Shown: one piece after another, positions 10,191 to 18,405 of the stretch
Numbering within the stretch: the stretch's first letter is position 1
Layout of the letters: every line of letters begins with the position of its first letter
NCBI GenBank assembly: GCA_012031875.1
Contig: JAAUSZ010000006.1
Location: 1-49,874, forward strand
Source of the DNA: Desulfobacula sp.
GTDB lineage: Bacteria; Desulfobacterota; Desulfobacteria; Desulfobacterales; Desulfobacteraceae
Length of the DNA stretch: 49,874 nt
Reading direction: 5' to 3'
Translations under genes and position numbers: made by a program
Notes under the pieces: model-generated
Seen by the model: the letters and a program-made list of their open reading frames with translations, nothing else
The model's database searches: none
Told to the model about the DNA's origin: nothing

Positions 10191-10676
10191 ATGAAAATTA
10201 AATTTTTTTCTGTCGGCGGAACCATTGATAAGGTTTATTTTGACGCATTGAGCAGGTATGAAGTCGGAGAGTCCAACCTTAAGGATATCCTTCAAAATGC
10301 CAGGGTTAATTTTGACTATGAAATAGAGTCCTTACTAGAAAAAGACTCACTTGATATGACTGAACAGGATCGCTTAATCATTTTGAGAGCGGTACAGGAT
10401 GACCCCAACGATAAAATCATCATTACGCACGGGACGGATACCATGATTGAAACGGCATCAGTCCTCGGTTCCATCAAAGACAAGGTGATTGTACTCACAG
10501 GGGCCATGGAGCCGGCCAAATTCAAAACCAGTGATGCCATGTTCAATTTGGGATCTGCCGTTGCTGCGGTTCAGGTATTGGCACCGGGTGTATACCTTGC
10601 CGTCAGTGGTAGGATTTTTACACCGGATAATGTTCAAAAAAATAGGGTTCAAAAACAGTTTGAGGAAAAAATGTAA
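10191..10676 (+). CDS. Short asparaginase-like protein (N-terminal domain only)
   Basis: A 161-residue protein homologous to the N-terminal catalytic domain of type I/II L-asparaginases. Two signature motifs are present: GGTIDK near residue 9 with the nucleophilic Thr, and THGTDTM near residue 80 with the second Thr/Asp pair. The C-terminal asparaginase domain that completes the active site in the dimer is absent, and the frame ends in a Lys/Gln-rich tail without a sign of frameshift. Short forms like this exist in many bacteria, and their substrate is not established. It follows recX by 9 bases, with AAGGACAAAA as ribosome-binding context. Confidence 0.8.
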   Translation: MKIKFFSVGGTIDKVYFDALSRYEVGESNLKDILQNARVNFDYEIESLLEKDSLDMTEQDRLIILRAVQDDPNDKIIITHGTDTMIETASVLGSIKDKVIVLTGAMEPAKFKTSDAMFNLGSAVAAVQVLAPGVYLAVSGRIFTPDNVQKNRVQKQFEEKM

Positions 10677-10872
10677 TCTTTTAGGAAAATATCTACCTAC
10701 TATTATAACCAATTTTTCCACAAATCCGTCAAAAAATAAGGAAAAAGCGTTTGGGCTGTCATGATCTTGACATTTAATCAAAACAATAAAAAATATTATT
10801 AAGCTATATTGATTTTATCTGCTTGATTTTATATTAGCTTCTTTATTATATCAGGATGTTAAATTCGTTTAG

Positions 10873-10888
10873 TGGCATGTTTTGTGCA
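10873..10888 (+). promoter_or_regulatory. Sigma-54 (-24/-12) promoter candidate
   Basis: TGGCATGTTTTGTGCA matches the RpoN consensus TGGCACG-N4-TTGCA at 14 of the 16 positions counted with N4 as free. The invariant GG (10874-10875) and GC (10886-10887) have the correct 10-base spacing. Transcription would start near 10900, about 40 bases before the PilZ gene. The flanking sequence is AT-rich; no activator site was identified. Confidence 0.6.
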
Positions 10889-10939
10889 GTTGTTGAAGAA
10901 AAATAAATACTTTTCAATTTTGATAAGGAAAACACTTTC

Positions 10940-11341
10940 ATGGTAGGCAGAAAAAGAACTATTGAAAGAAGAAAGCATAAACGCTACAAAGCTGTTGAAG
11001 GTGCCTATGCCGCCATCAGTCCGAATTCCCATAAACTTGGGCAGGTTATCGATATCAGTATGGGGGGACTGTCATTCAAATATATTGATACAACCAGTGA
11101 TGATGCAGATTTTGAACAATCACCCGAAGAATCGATTTTCTTGAGCAGTATGGGATATTATGTCGGAGACCTGCCCTTCAAAACCATTTCAGATTATGAA
11201 ATAACCAACGCCCCTTCGTTCAGTTCCATGAAAATCAGAAAAAGACATGTACAATTTACGGACCTAAGTTTTAAGCAACTTTTCGACCTTGATTATTATC
11301 TTCGAAACAATGTATCGGAGCAGGTTGAAAAGCTATCATAA
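10940..11341 (+). CDS. PilZ domain protein (c-di-GMP-binding candidate)
   Basis: A 133-residue single-domain PilZ protein. The c-di-GMP-binding signatures are both present: the Arg-rich RRKHKRY at residues 11-17 (RxxxR) and DISMGG near residue 40 (D/NxSxxG). The C-terminal part continues the PilZ beta-barrel and ends with a helix (LDYYLRNNV). Such proteins transduce c-di-GMP levels to motility, polysaccharide or transcription. A sigma-54 promoter candidate lies 52 bases upstream, consistent with control of motility or surface functions. The ribosome-binding site is AAGGAAA 8-9 bases before the ATG. Confidence 0.82.
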   Translation: MVGRKRTIERRKHKRYKAVEGAYAAISPNSHKLGQVIDISMGGLSFKYIDTTSDDADFEQSPEESIFLSSMGYYVGDLPFKTISDYEITNAPSFSSMKIRKRHVQFTDLSFKQLFDLDYYLRNNVSEQVEKLS

Positions 11342-11606
11342 CAGGTATTGATCCTTCGCCTATCCTCACCATCAGCTCATTCTTGGCTCCTTTCACAAAC
11401 AAACATGGCCGGCATGTTGCTTTGCTCCCATCAAGGCCATATTTTTTTATCTGAATAGAATCCAAGGGATATTCCGGATCATCGCACAGATCCGTGAATA
11501 TCCTGCTGCGCAGAAATAATATGCCCATTAAATTTTCGGTTTTTTTTAAAAGTAATTGACCTATTGCAATAAATAACAGAGAATTCGATGCTAAAATTGT
11601 AATCAT
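11271..11606 (-). CDS. Possible hypothetical protein, convergent with PilZ gene
   Basis: A 111-codon open frame that occupies the otherwise empty stretch 11342-11671. The N-terminal part is hydrophobic (a possible membrane segment) and the middle contains a plausible Cys-Arg-Pro-Cys motif with a KNELMVRIG segment. It overlaps the 3' end of the PilZ gene by 71 bases, has no ribosome-binding site at its ATG, and the frame stays open upstream towards the small decarboxylase-subunit gene. It may therefore be a real gene damaged by a frameshift, or chance. No other gene was found in this interval. Confidence 0.28.
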   Translation of the reverse strand: MITILASNSLLFIAIGQLLLKKTENLMGILFLRSRIFTDLCDDPEYPLDSIQIKKYGLDGSKATCRPCLFVKGAKNELMVRIGEGSIPVMIAFQPAPIHCFEDNNQGRKVA

Positions 11607-11671
11607 GATGGACAGTATTGCTTTTCTATTGAACCAAGATAATTTTGCGGCATATTCCGCGAGGAGGGTGA

Positions 11672-11803
11672 ATGGATAACTGGACTTTTGGATGGACGAT
11701 GATCATCGTGGGGATGGGCGGAACCATGGTCACTCTGGGTTTATTTGCAATCCTGATGGGATTTTTAAAAAAAGCTTTCCCGTTTAAAGAAAAAAATGAA
11801 TAA
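11672..11803 (+). CDS. Small membrane subunit of Na+-pumping decarboxylase (OadG-like)
   Basis: A 43-residue protein with a very good ribosome-binding site (GAGGAGGG 3 bases before the ATG region, 11661-11668). It has one transmembrane helix (about residues 9-32, rich in Gly/Met/Leu) followed by a Lys-rich cytoplasmic tail. Size, topology and position just upstream of the large membrane subunit fit the gamma (OadG/MmdD-type) subunit of sodium ion-translocating decarboxylases, which helps assemble the carboxyltransferase with the membrane pump. The call rests mostly on context. Confidence 0.65.
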   Translation: MDNWTFGWTMIIVGMGGTMVTLGLFAILMGFLKKAFPFKEKNE

Positions 11804-11845
11804 CTGCATGGAACAAAAAAATTTTATGAATAAGGAAATATAACA

Positions 11846-12995
11846 ATGTTAGAAGCCGTCATAAATGGAGTTAGCGGGCTTGGAGCCGGTTTTATACATA
11901 TGCACTGGTCCAACCCGGTCATGATTGTGGTAGGTTGTTTTTTGCTTTTTCTGGCTATTAAAAAAGATGTGGAGCCGATGCTGCTGTTACCCATCGGATT
12001 CGGCGCCATCTTGGTCAATATCCCCATTGCCGAATTGATGGGGGATGACGGATTTTTACGGACCATTTACAATATGGGTGTTTCCAACGAGCTTTTCCCT
12101 TTACTGATTTTCATCGGCATCGGCGCCATGACCGATTTCGGACCCCTGCTTGAAAATCCGAAAATTTTCCTTCTCGGCGCTGCGGGGCAGTGCGGAATCT
12201 TCCTCACCATCGGCCTTGCCCTCTTTTTTGGTTTCCCGCAATTGGATGCGGTGGCCATCGGTGTCATTGGCGCCTGCGATGGGCCCACGGCCATTTATGT
12301 GACCTCTAGATATGCCCCTCATTTACTGGGCGCCGTATCCGTGGCCGCCTACTCCTATATGTCTCTGGTGCCGGTGATCCAACCGCCGATCATGAGATTG
12401 CTGACAACTGAAAAAGAGCGTAACATCAATATGAACGCCGTCAATAAAGCCTACAAGCCCGTCTCAAAAACGCCGTATGGCCTTCCCTTTAGCCGTGACC
12501 ATTATCGGCGGGATGATCGCTCCCCAGGGCCTGCCTCTTTTGGCCACCATCATGCTGGGCAATTTGATGAGAGAATCCGGAGTTGTCAGCCGGCTTACCA
12601 AGGCCTCTGAAAACGAGATTGCCAACGTCGTCACCCTGTTTTTGGGTATCTCCATCGGCGCCACCATGGATGGCCAGAAGTTTCTGACGTCCCAGACACT
12701 GATGATCCTTGGATTCGGCTTTCTGGCCATCTGCCTGGATACGGTATGCGGGGTGCTGTTTGCCAAACTCATGAATGTGATGACCGGGGGAAAGATCAAT
12801 CCGTTGATCGGTGCTGCCGGGATCTCCGCCTATCCCATGGCCGCGAGGGTTGTCCAGCGGGAAGGGCAGAAATACAATAAGCAAAACTTTCTGCTCATGC
12901 ATGCCATCGGCGCGAACACGGGTGGCCAGGCCGGGTCGGTCATGGCGGCAGCAATCATGCTTTCGGTGCTGAAAGGAATGGGAATTGTCCCCTAA
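11846..12995 (+). CDS. Na+-translocating decarboxylase beta subunit (OadB/GcdB/MmdB family; frameshift in sequence)
   Basis: A polytopic membrane protein of about 382 residues that couples decarboxylation of carboxybiotin to Na+ export. Family landmarks are GIGAMTDFGPLL with the membrane Asp, the GACDGPTAIY segment, the SYMSLVPVIQPPIMRLLTT segment, and the C-terminal HAIGANTGGQAGSVMAA. The frame breaks at A run 12466-12470; removing one A joins the two halves (SKRRMAFPLAV). The catalytic carboxyltransferase and biotin carrier subunits are not in the window, so the substrate (oxaloacetate, methylmalonyl-CoA, glutaconyl- or malonyl-type) cannot be read from here. Methylmalonyl-CoA or glutaconyl-CoA decarboxylation would suit a Desulfobacterota metabolism. 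This is inference. Confidence 0.88.
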
Positions 12996-13037
12996 CACCG
13001 ATATTCCTGAAAATCTGTACCCTGTATAATGAACAAC

Positions 13038-13065
13038 AAAATGTTTCTGTTTATAGAAACATTTT
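13038..13065 (+). terminator. Hairpin terminator after the decarboxylase beta gene
   Basis: Perfect 11-bp inverted repeat (AAAATGTTTCT / AGAAACATTTT) with a 6-base loop, ending in TTTTTC. It sits 42 bases after the decarboxylase stop codon and ends 2 bases before the -35 box of the trp promoter, insulating the two units. Confidence 0.7.
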
Positions 13066-13067
13066 TC

Positions 13068-13096
13068 TTGACAGGAAAAGAATTCTTGGATATTTT
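13068..13096 (+). promoter_or_regulatory. trp operon promoter (sigma-70 type)
   Basis: -35 TTGACA (13068-13073), 17-base spacer, -10 TATTTT (13091-13096). The expected start is near 13103, giving a leader of about 230 bases before trpE that contains the leader peptide and attenuator. I saw no clear palindromic TrpR-type operator in the promoter. Confidence 0.75.
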
Positions 13097-13124
13097 ATCA
13101 GAAAATTTAAAGAGCGCAGATGCT

Positions 13125-13220
13125 ATGAAACATCCAATTTTACACATTAAAGACCGGTTTAGAGGTTGGCGGCAAAGCTGGATATGGTTTTTGCTGCCGC
13201 CGGGATTCGTGTTCAAATAA
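13125..13220 (+). CDS. trpL: trp operon leader peptide
   Basis: A 31-codon leader peptide (ATG 13125, TAA 13218-13220) with three Trp codons at positions 15, 19 and 21 (GWRQSWIW). It is encoded between the promoter and an attenuator hairpin, exactly where a Trp-sensing leader is expected. Ribosome stalling at these codons when charged tRNA-Trp is scarce would control the downstream hairpins. A weak AAGAG-type ribosome-binding site lies about 10 bases upstream. Confidence 0.85.
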   Translation: MKHPILHIKDRFRGWRQSWIWFLLPPGFVFK

Positions 13221-13271
13221 AAAAAATATAGAACCGGAAGCTGCGGCAGCAAAAAAAGCGCCGCAGCTTTT
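13168..13271 (+). promoter_or_regulatory. trp attenuator (pause, antiterminator and terminator hairpins)
   Basis: All four classical segments can be drawn. Segment 1 GGCGGCA (13168-13174, at the Trp codons) pairs with segment 2 TGCCGCC (13195-13201). Segment 2 (TTTTTGCTGCCGC, 13188-13200) pairs perfectly over 13 bases with segment 3 (13243-13255) to form the antiterminator. Segment 3/4 (AAGCTGCGGC 13238-13247 with GCCGCAGCTT 13260-13269) forms a 10-bp terminator followed by a short T run. Low Trp should favour 2:3 and read-through into trpE; high Trp should favour 3:4 and termination. Confidence 0.85.
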
Positions 13272-13277
13272 GTATTC

Positions 13278-13320
13278 AAAAGGCTGCTTATGACAAACTC
13301 AAGCAAGCCTTTTTTATTTT
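13278..13320 (+). terminator. Second hairpin with T tract just before trpE
   Basis: AAAAGGCT+GCTT (13278-13289) pairs with AAGC+AGCCTTTT (13301-13313): 12 bp with one bulged A and an 11-base loop, followed by TTTATTTTT. It looks like a second intrinsic terminator in tandem with the attenuator and ends 13 bases before the trpE start, touching its ribosome-binding site AAAGG (13322-13326). Confidence 0.6.
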
Positions 13321-13332
13321 TAAAGGATAAAC

Positions 13333-14822
13333 ATGATTTTAAAACAATTTCCTGATAAGCAAACATTTTTGGAATTCAGCAAAGCATCCAATGTCATCCC
13401 GGTCTGTGTGGAAATTTTGGCGGACATGGAAACCCCTGTATCCATTTTACAAAAATTCTTTTCCAAGGATAAGGAAAGTTTTCTGCTGGAAAGTGTCGAA
13501 GGGGGCGAAAGATGGGCCAGATACAGTTTCCTTGGACTTTCCGCCTTTGGCAGCGTCAAAATCTTTTCAAACACGGTAGAAATAAAAGCAGGAGATGAAA
13601 CAAGAGTCATCGATCATCACAATGACCCCCTTCAGGTAATCCGTGCTTTTTCCAAGGAATTCAAGCCAGCCGAAATTCCTGGATTGCCGAGATTCTGGAC
13701 CGGATTGACCGGATATCTGACCTATGAAATGATTTCCTTTTTTGAGGCTGTTCCGGTGTCCCTGCCGGAAGGGACTCCCTATGCCCATTTGATCCTCCCC
13801 GATAAAATGATCATTTTGATAATATGAAGCAAACTTTAAGCTGCCTTAAAATCTGTTATATGAAAGACGGATCAGACCCTGAGAAAATTTTTCATCAGGC
13901 CGAAGAAGATCTTGAGAAAATGATGGGGACGATTCAAAAACCATTTGTGCAAAAAAAACAAGGCCGGTCGGGCGATGTCCGGTTCGAATCGGAGATCCCG
14001 GCAAAGGACTATATCCAGGGTGTCGAAACCATCAAGAGACATATCGTTGAAGGTGATATTTTCCAGGCCGTATATTCCCAGCCCTTTTCCTGCCGCACCT
14101 CCGTGGACCCCATTTCCATCTACCGGGCCCAGAGGTATATCAACCCCTCCCCCTATATGTTCTTCATGAATTTCGTGGAGTTTGCCATTGCCGGGTCCTC
14201 ACCGGAAACCATGGTAAGGCTTGAAAACGGAATTGCCACACTAAGGCCCATTGCCGGGACAAAACCCAGGGGAAAAACCGAACAGGAAGACCGGAAACTG
14301 GCCGATGAACTGCTCAATGATGAAAAGGAAAGAGCGGAGCACGTCATGCTCATTGATCTGGGGCGCAATGACCTGGGACGGGTGGCGGAGCCCGGAACAG
14401 TTCAGGTGACCGATACCATGGTGATTGAACGCTATTCCCACGTCATGCATCTGGTCTCCAATATCACCTGCGATCTTAAGGAGGGCCGGGATGCCTATGA
14501 TCTTATCCAGGCTGTTTTTCCGGCTGGAACCCTGTCCGGGGCTCCCAAGATCCGGGCCATGGAAATCATTGCCGGGATTGAGAATTCTCCTCGAGGGATC
14601 TATGGCGGGGCCGCAGGTTATATTTCCTTGACCGGAAATATGGATTTTGCCATCACCATCCGGACGGCGGTGATAAAAAAGGACAAACTGACTGTCCAGG
14701 CCGGAGCCGGGATTGTTTATGATTCAGACCCCAAAAGAGAACTCATGGAATGCAAAAACAAGGCGAAAAGCGTAGAAGCAGCATTACGGCTTGCTCTTGG
14801 CAGCCCTGATGGAGGAAGATAG
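13333..14822 (+). CDS. trpE: Anthranilate synthase component I (frameshift in sequence)
   Basis: Converts chorismate plus ammonia (from TrpG) to anthranilate, the first step of tryptophan synthesis. After correction it is 496 residues, the usual length. The N-terminal domain carries an LLESVEGGERWARYSFLG segment, where feedback-inhibiting Trp binds in the family. The catalytic domain has AGSSPETMVR, RPIAGTKPRG, LIDLGRNDLGRV and FPAGTLSGAPK. The frame breaks at the TTTT run 13814-13817; one added T joins the halves as DKMIIFDN. It starts at ATG 13333 behind AAAGGAT and is first in the attenuated operon. Confidence 0.93.
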
Positions 14823-14823
14823 C

Positions 14824-15392
14824 ATGCTGGTTGCAATGATAGACAATTATGATTCCTTTACCTTTAACCTGGTCCATTATATCCTTCATACCGGCGCAGA
14901 AGTGGAGGTATTCAGAAACGACAAGGTGTCCATTCACGACTTAAAGGCGCTGAATCCCGGGGCCATCGTGATTTCCCCGGGACCGGGCCGTCCTGAAGAT
15001 GCCGGAGTTTCCATAGATGTGGTCAACCAGTTCTCCGGGGTCATCCCCATCCTGGGGGTTTGCCTGGGTCACCAGGTCATTGCCCAAAGCTTCGGGGGAA
15101 CCATTGTGCATGCCAAAAAATCATGCATGGAAAGACCTCCGTGGTCACCGCGGACACGGACCATATTTACTCGGGAATCACCAAACCCTTCACAGTCATG
15201 AGATACCATTCCCTGGCCGTCCTGGAAAACGAGCTTCCCGCCTGTCTCAGGGTCACGGCAAGATCGGAAGACGGGGAAATCATGGGTATCCGGCACAGGG
15301 AGCATCCCACCCAGGGGGTCCAGTTTCATCCGGAATCCTTTATGACCACGGTGGGGAAAAGACTGATTCGAAATTTTATCGACGGAGCATAA
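14824..15392 (+). CDS. trpG: Anthranilate synthase component II, glutamine amidotransferase (frameshift in sequence)
   Basis: Class I glutamine amidotransferase of 189 residues that supplies ammonia to TrpE. The start MIDNYDSFTFNLV, the oxyanion region SPGPGRPEDAG, the nucleophile Cys in GVCLGHQ, and the His-Glu of GVQFHPES are all present. The frame breaks at the six-A run 15115-15120; one added A restores AKKIMHGKTS. The ATG at 14824 was chosen because GGAGG lies 7 bases upstream; it follows trpE directly. It is a TrpG-only protein, not fused to TrpD. Confidence 0.92.
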
Positions 15393-15393
15393 T

Positions 15394-16415
15394 ATGACGG
15401 ACTTTACGGGGAATTTAAAAAAAATAATTGCCGGGCAGGATCTGGATGAGGAAAGCAGTGCTTCCATGCTCATGGATATTTTTTCAGGAAATATTTCCGA
15501 GGCGAGGATCGGGGCTTTCATGGCCGCCCTGGCCACCAAAGGGGAAACTTTTGAAGAAATCGCAGGCGCCGCAAAGGCCATGAGACGGAAAGCAAAACGG
15601 ATTCAGACGCTTTCCGAAAAAGTGATAGACATTGTCGGGACCGGCGGCGATGCTTCAGGATCATTTAATATATCCACCACTACAGCCTTTGTGGTGGCCG
15701 GTTCAGGGGTAACCGTCGCCAAGCACGGCAACCGGAGTATTTCCAGCCAATGCGGCAGCGCCGATGTGCTGGAGGAACTCGGCCTCAACCTGAATACGGA
15801 CCCTGAGATTGTTGAGGAAGCCATCAATGACATCGGCATCGGTTTCATGTTTGCCCCCCTATATCACGGATCCATGAAATATGCGGGCAAGGCCAGGCAG
15901 GAATGCGGTATCCGGAGCATCTTCAATATGCTGGGTCCCCTGACCAATCCTGCAGCCGCCGGTTGTCAGCTTCTCGGGGTATATGCCCCGGAACTGACGG
16001 AAATGTTCGCCAAGGCCCTCAAGCTTTTGGGCGTTTCCAAAGCCTTTGTGGTCCATGGTCATGACGGCATGGATGAAATCACGACAACCACTTTGACTCG
16101 GATTTCGGCACTTCATGATGGAGCCATCCGTTCCTTTGATCTCAACCCTTTGGATTTTTTTGAAAATTTTGCAGCCCCAGAAAACCTGAAAGGCGGAGAC
16201 AGAAAAGAAAACGCCGCCATTACAAAGGCTGTGCTAAAGGGGAAAAAGGCCCCAGGCGGGACATTGTGCTTTTAAATGCCGGCGCGGCCCTGGTGGCTGC
16301 CGATATGGCCGATTCCATCAAAACCGGGATTGCCCTTGCAGAAGCATCCATTGATACCGGGAAAGCCTTTCAAAAACTGGAAGATCTTGTCCGCTTTACA
16401 CAGGAGAACGGCTGA
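15394..16415 (+). CDS. trpD: Anthranilate phosphoribosyltransferase (frameshift in sequence)
   Basis: Transfers phosphoribose from PRPP to anthranilate. It is 340 residues after correction, the family norm. The PRPP-binding GTGGDASGSFNIST loop, the KHGNRSISS segment and the GPLTNPA motif are present. The frame breaks near GGCCCC 16248-16253; one added base restores the C-terminus RRDIVLLNAGAAL, which then reads to TGA 16413-16415. Without correction the last 46 residues are lost. It starts one base after the trpG stop. Confidence 0.92.
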
Positions 16416-16416
16416 T

Positions 16417-17214
16417 ATGGGAATAGACGGATTCTTAAAACAGGTGGCGGAAATCAAATCCAGGGAACTGGCCCGGGCCGTCTCCGGCATCCCCTTGAAA
16501 ACCATGCGGCGGGAGGCGGAAGAGGCAGTTCCAAAGGCAAGCTTTCTTGACGCCATGAAAAAAAGCGGGCCCGATGATATCGGGATTATTGCGGAGATCA
16601 AAAAGGCCTCGCCCTCCAAAGGAAATATACGGCCGGATCTTGACCCTGTTCTCTTTGCCGGGCATTATACAAAAGCCGGAGCCAGGGCTGTTTCCGTCCT
16701 GACGGAATCCGAATTTTTTAAAGGCAGTTTAAAAGACCTTGAACTGGTTTGCAATGCCACGGATCTCCCGGTATTAAGAAAAGATTTCATCATCGACGCT
16801 TACCAGGTTTATGAGGCAAGGCGGGCCGGGGCATCTTCCGTCCTCCTGATCACCACCCTCCTTTCCAGGGACCAGTTGAACGATTATATCCTTCTTGTGC
16901 GAGAACTCGGCATGGAACCCCTGGTTGAGATCACATCGGAAAAAGAGTTTGAAACAGCCTATTACTGCGGCGCCAAGGTGGTGGATATCAACAACCGCAA
17001 CCTTCAGACCCTTGAAACCGATCTGACGGTTTCAAAACGCATTGGAGCCATCTTGCCCGATGATATCATCCCGGTTGAAGCCAGCGGGATTTCCTCCTTT
17101 AAAGATATTGAAACAGGCCTGTCTTACCGGATCTTTAATTTCCTGGTGGGTGAAAGCATTGTGAGGGCTGAAGATACCATCGCCTTTATCCGGGAACTGC
17201 GGAATGTCAAATGA
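16417..17214 (+). CDS. trpC: Indole-3-glycerol-phosphate synthase
   Basis: A 265-residue TIM-barrel enzyme that closes the indole ring from carboxyphenylaminodeoxyribulose phosphate. Conserved features are AEIKKASPSKG (catalytic Glu/Lys at the first strand), SVLTESEFFKGS, LPVLRKDFIID (catalytic Lys), the INNRNL segment and EASGI for phosphate binding. ATG 16417 starts one base after the trpD stop. The last 11 bases overlap trpF. Confidence 0.95.
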   Translation: MGIDGFLKQVAEIKSRELARAVSGIPLKTMRREAEEAVPKASFLDAMKKSGPDDIGIIAEIKKASPSKGNIRPDLDPVLFAGHYTKAGARAVSVLTESEFFKGSLKDLELVCNATDLPVLRKDFIIDAYQVYEARRAGASSVLLITTLLSRDQLNDYILLVRELGMEPLVEITSEKEFETAYYCGAKVVDINNRNLQTLETDLTVSKRIGAILPDDIIPVEASGISSFKDIETGLSYRIFNFLVGESIVRAEDTIAFIRELRNVK

Positions 17215-17902
17215 ACCCGGCAGGCCCCGGATGTCTGCCGGGAAAACGCCATGGATCAAAATCTGCGGCCTCACCGACCCGGACAATGCCCTTGCCTGCG
17301 CCAAATTTCAACCCGATGCCCTGGGCCTGGTATTTTATGAAAAAAGCCCGAGGCATGTGACCCTGGATCAGGCCGCCCGGATCACGGAAGCCCTGCCCCG
17401 GCACATACTGACCATTGGCGTGTTTGTGGACAAAACCTTTGAAGACATCCTGGAAAAGGTCAGGGGCTGCGGCTTGAAAGGGGTCCAGCTTCACGGGAAA
17501 GAATCCCCGGAACTGGTAGACCAGTTAAAAAAAGAAGACCTTTTTGTCATCAAGGCGCTTTTTGCTGTAAAGGAACCCGGTCTGAACCGGGCAAAGGAAT
17601 ATTCAACTGCATCCGCCCTTCTGGTGGAATACGGCAAAGGCCTTCTCCCCGGCGGAAATGCAGAATCCTGGGATTATGCATTCTCTTCCGGAATCCGTAC
17701 GAAATGCCCGATTATTATCGCAGGCGGGCTTTCACCCATGAACGCGGCAGAGGCAGTAAAGGCTGCCAGGCCTTTTGGTGTGGATGTGTCTTCAGGTGTT
17801 GAAAAAACTCCGGGAATAAAAGATATGGATAAGGTCAATGCTTTCATTACCCGGGTAAGATCCCTGACGGATGTATCCATAAGGCCTGGCAGACAGGTTT
17901 GA
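17204..17902 (+). CDS. trpF: Phosphoribosylanthranilate isomerase
   Basis: A 232-residue TIM-barrel isomerase (Amadori rearrangement of phosphoribosylanthranilate). Motifs: KICGLTDPDNA with the catalytic Cys, GLVFYEKSPR, GVFVDKTF, VQLHGKE, the catalytic Asp region VKAARPFGVDVSSGVE, and AGGLSPMNA. It overlaps trpC by 11 bases and is the last gene of the trp operon here; the next gene is convergent and starts 15 bases on, so trpB and trpA must lie elsewhere. About 14 residues precede the core; an internal ATG (residue 10) is an alternative start. Confidence 0.94.
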   Translation: MSNEPGRPRMSAGKTPWIKICGLTDPDNALACAKFQPDALGLVFYEKSPRHVTLDQAARITEALPRHILTIGVFVDKTFEDILEKVRGCGLKGVQLHGKESPELVDQLKKEDLFVIKALFAVKEPGLNRAKEYSTASALLVEYGKGLLPGGNAESWDYAFSSGIRTKCPIIIAGGLSPMNAAEAVKAARPFGVDVSSGVEKTPGIKDMDKVNAFITRVRSLTDVSIRPGRQV

Positions 17903-17916
17903 ACGGCTCTCAGGAC

Positions 17917-18129
17917 CTATTCATCCTTGTATTTAAAGGATAATCTAAGGTTTGTCCTGAAGGTGATGGGTTTGCCGTCTTCGATTTTGATATCCAGCTT
18001 CTGAACTTCGGCAATCCTCAGATCCTTTAATGTATTGGATGCCTTTTTAATGGCCTTGGAAGCCGCATCTTCCCAGGATGTTTGACTGGAACCGACTAGG
18101 TCAATAATTTTGTAAACACTGTCACTCAT
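17917..18129 (-). CDS. Dodecin-family flavin-binding protein
   Basis: A 70-residue dodecin: small beta-alpha-beta-beta protein forming a hollow dodecamer that stores or buffers flavins (or related cofactors). The start VYKIIDLVGSSQTSWEDA, the helix AIKKASNTLKDL and the final strands (KPITFRTNLRLSFKY) match family spacing. The aromatic Trp at residue 19 sits where dodecins often have the flavin-stacking residue region, but I did not confirm equivalence. A strong AAGGAGGG ribosome-binding site precedes the ATG. It is convergent with trpF. Confidence 0.88.
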   Translation of the reverse strand: MSDSVYKIIDLVGSSQTSWEDAASKAIKKASNTLKDLRIAEVQKLDIKIEDGKPITFRTNLRLSFKYKDE

Positions 18130-18405
18130 GATACCCTCCTTGATTAAGATTGATGGAAATTAAACAGCGGGGAAGCATGAAATCTTTTAATACAGGACCG
18201 AATATAGGTGTGAATGACTGATTATATCGAATTATAAAGGATTGTCAAAAGTATTTTCCAAATACGGACCGCATATCCCGGCCTTCCCGATTGTTTTTTT
18301 TTAAAACGGTCTTATGATATTCCTGTATACTGAAGACGGATTCCACGTCTGATGATACCTGTATTAACAAATCCAGACATCCTTAGGTTTAAGGAGGTAG
18401 CGATA

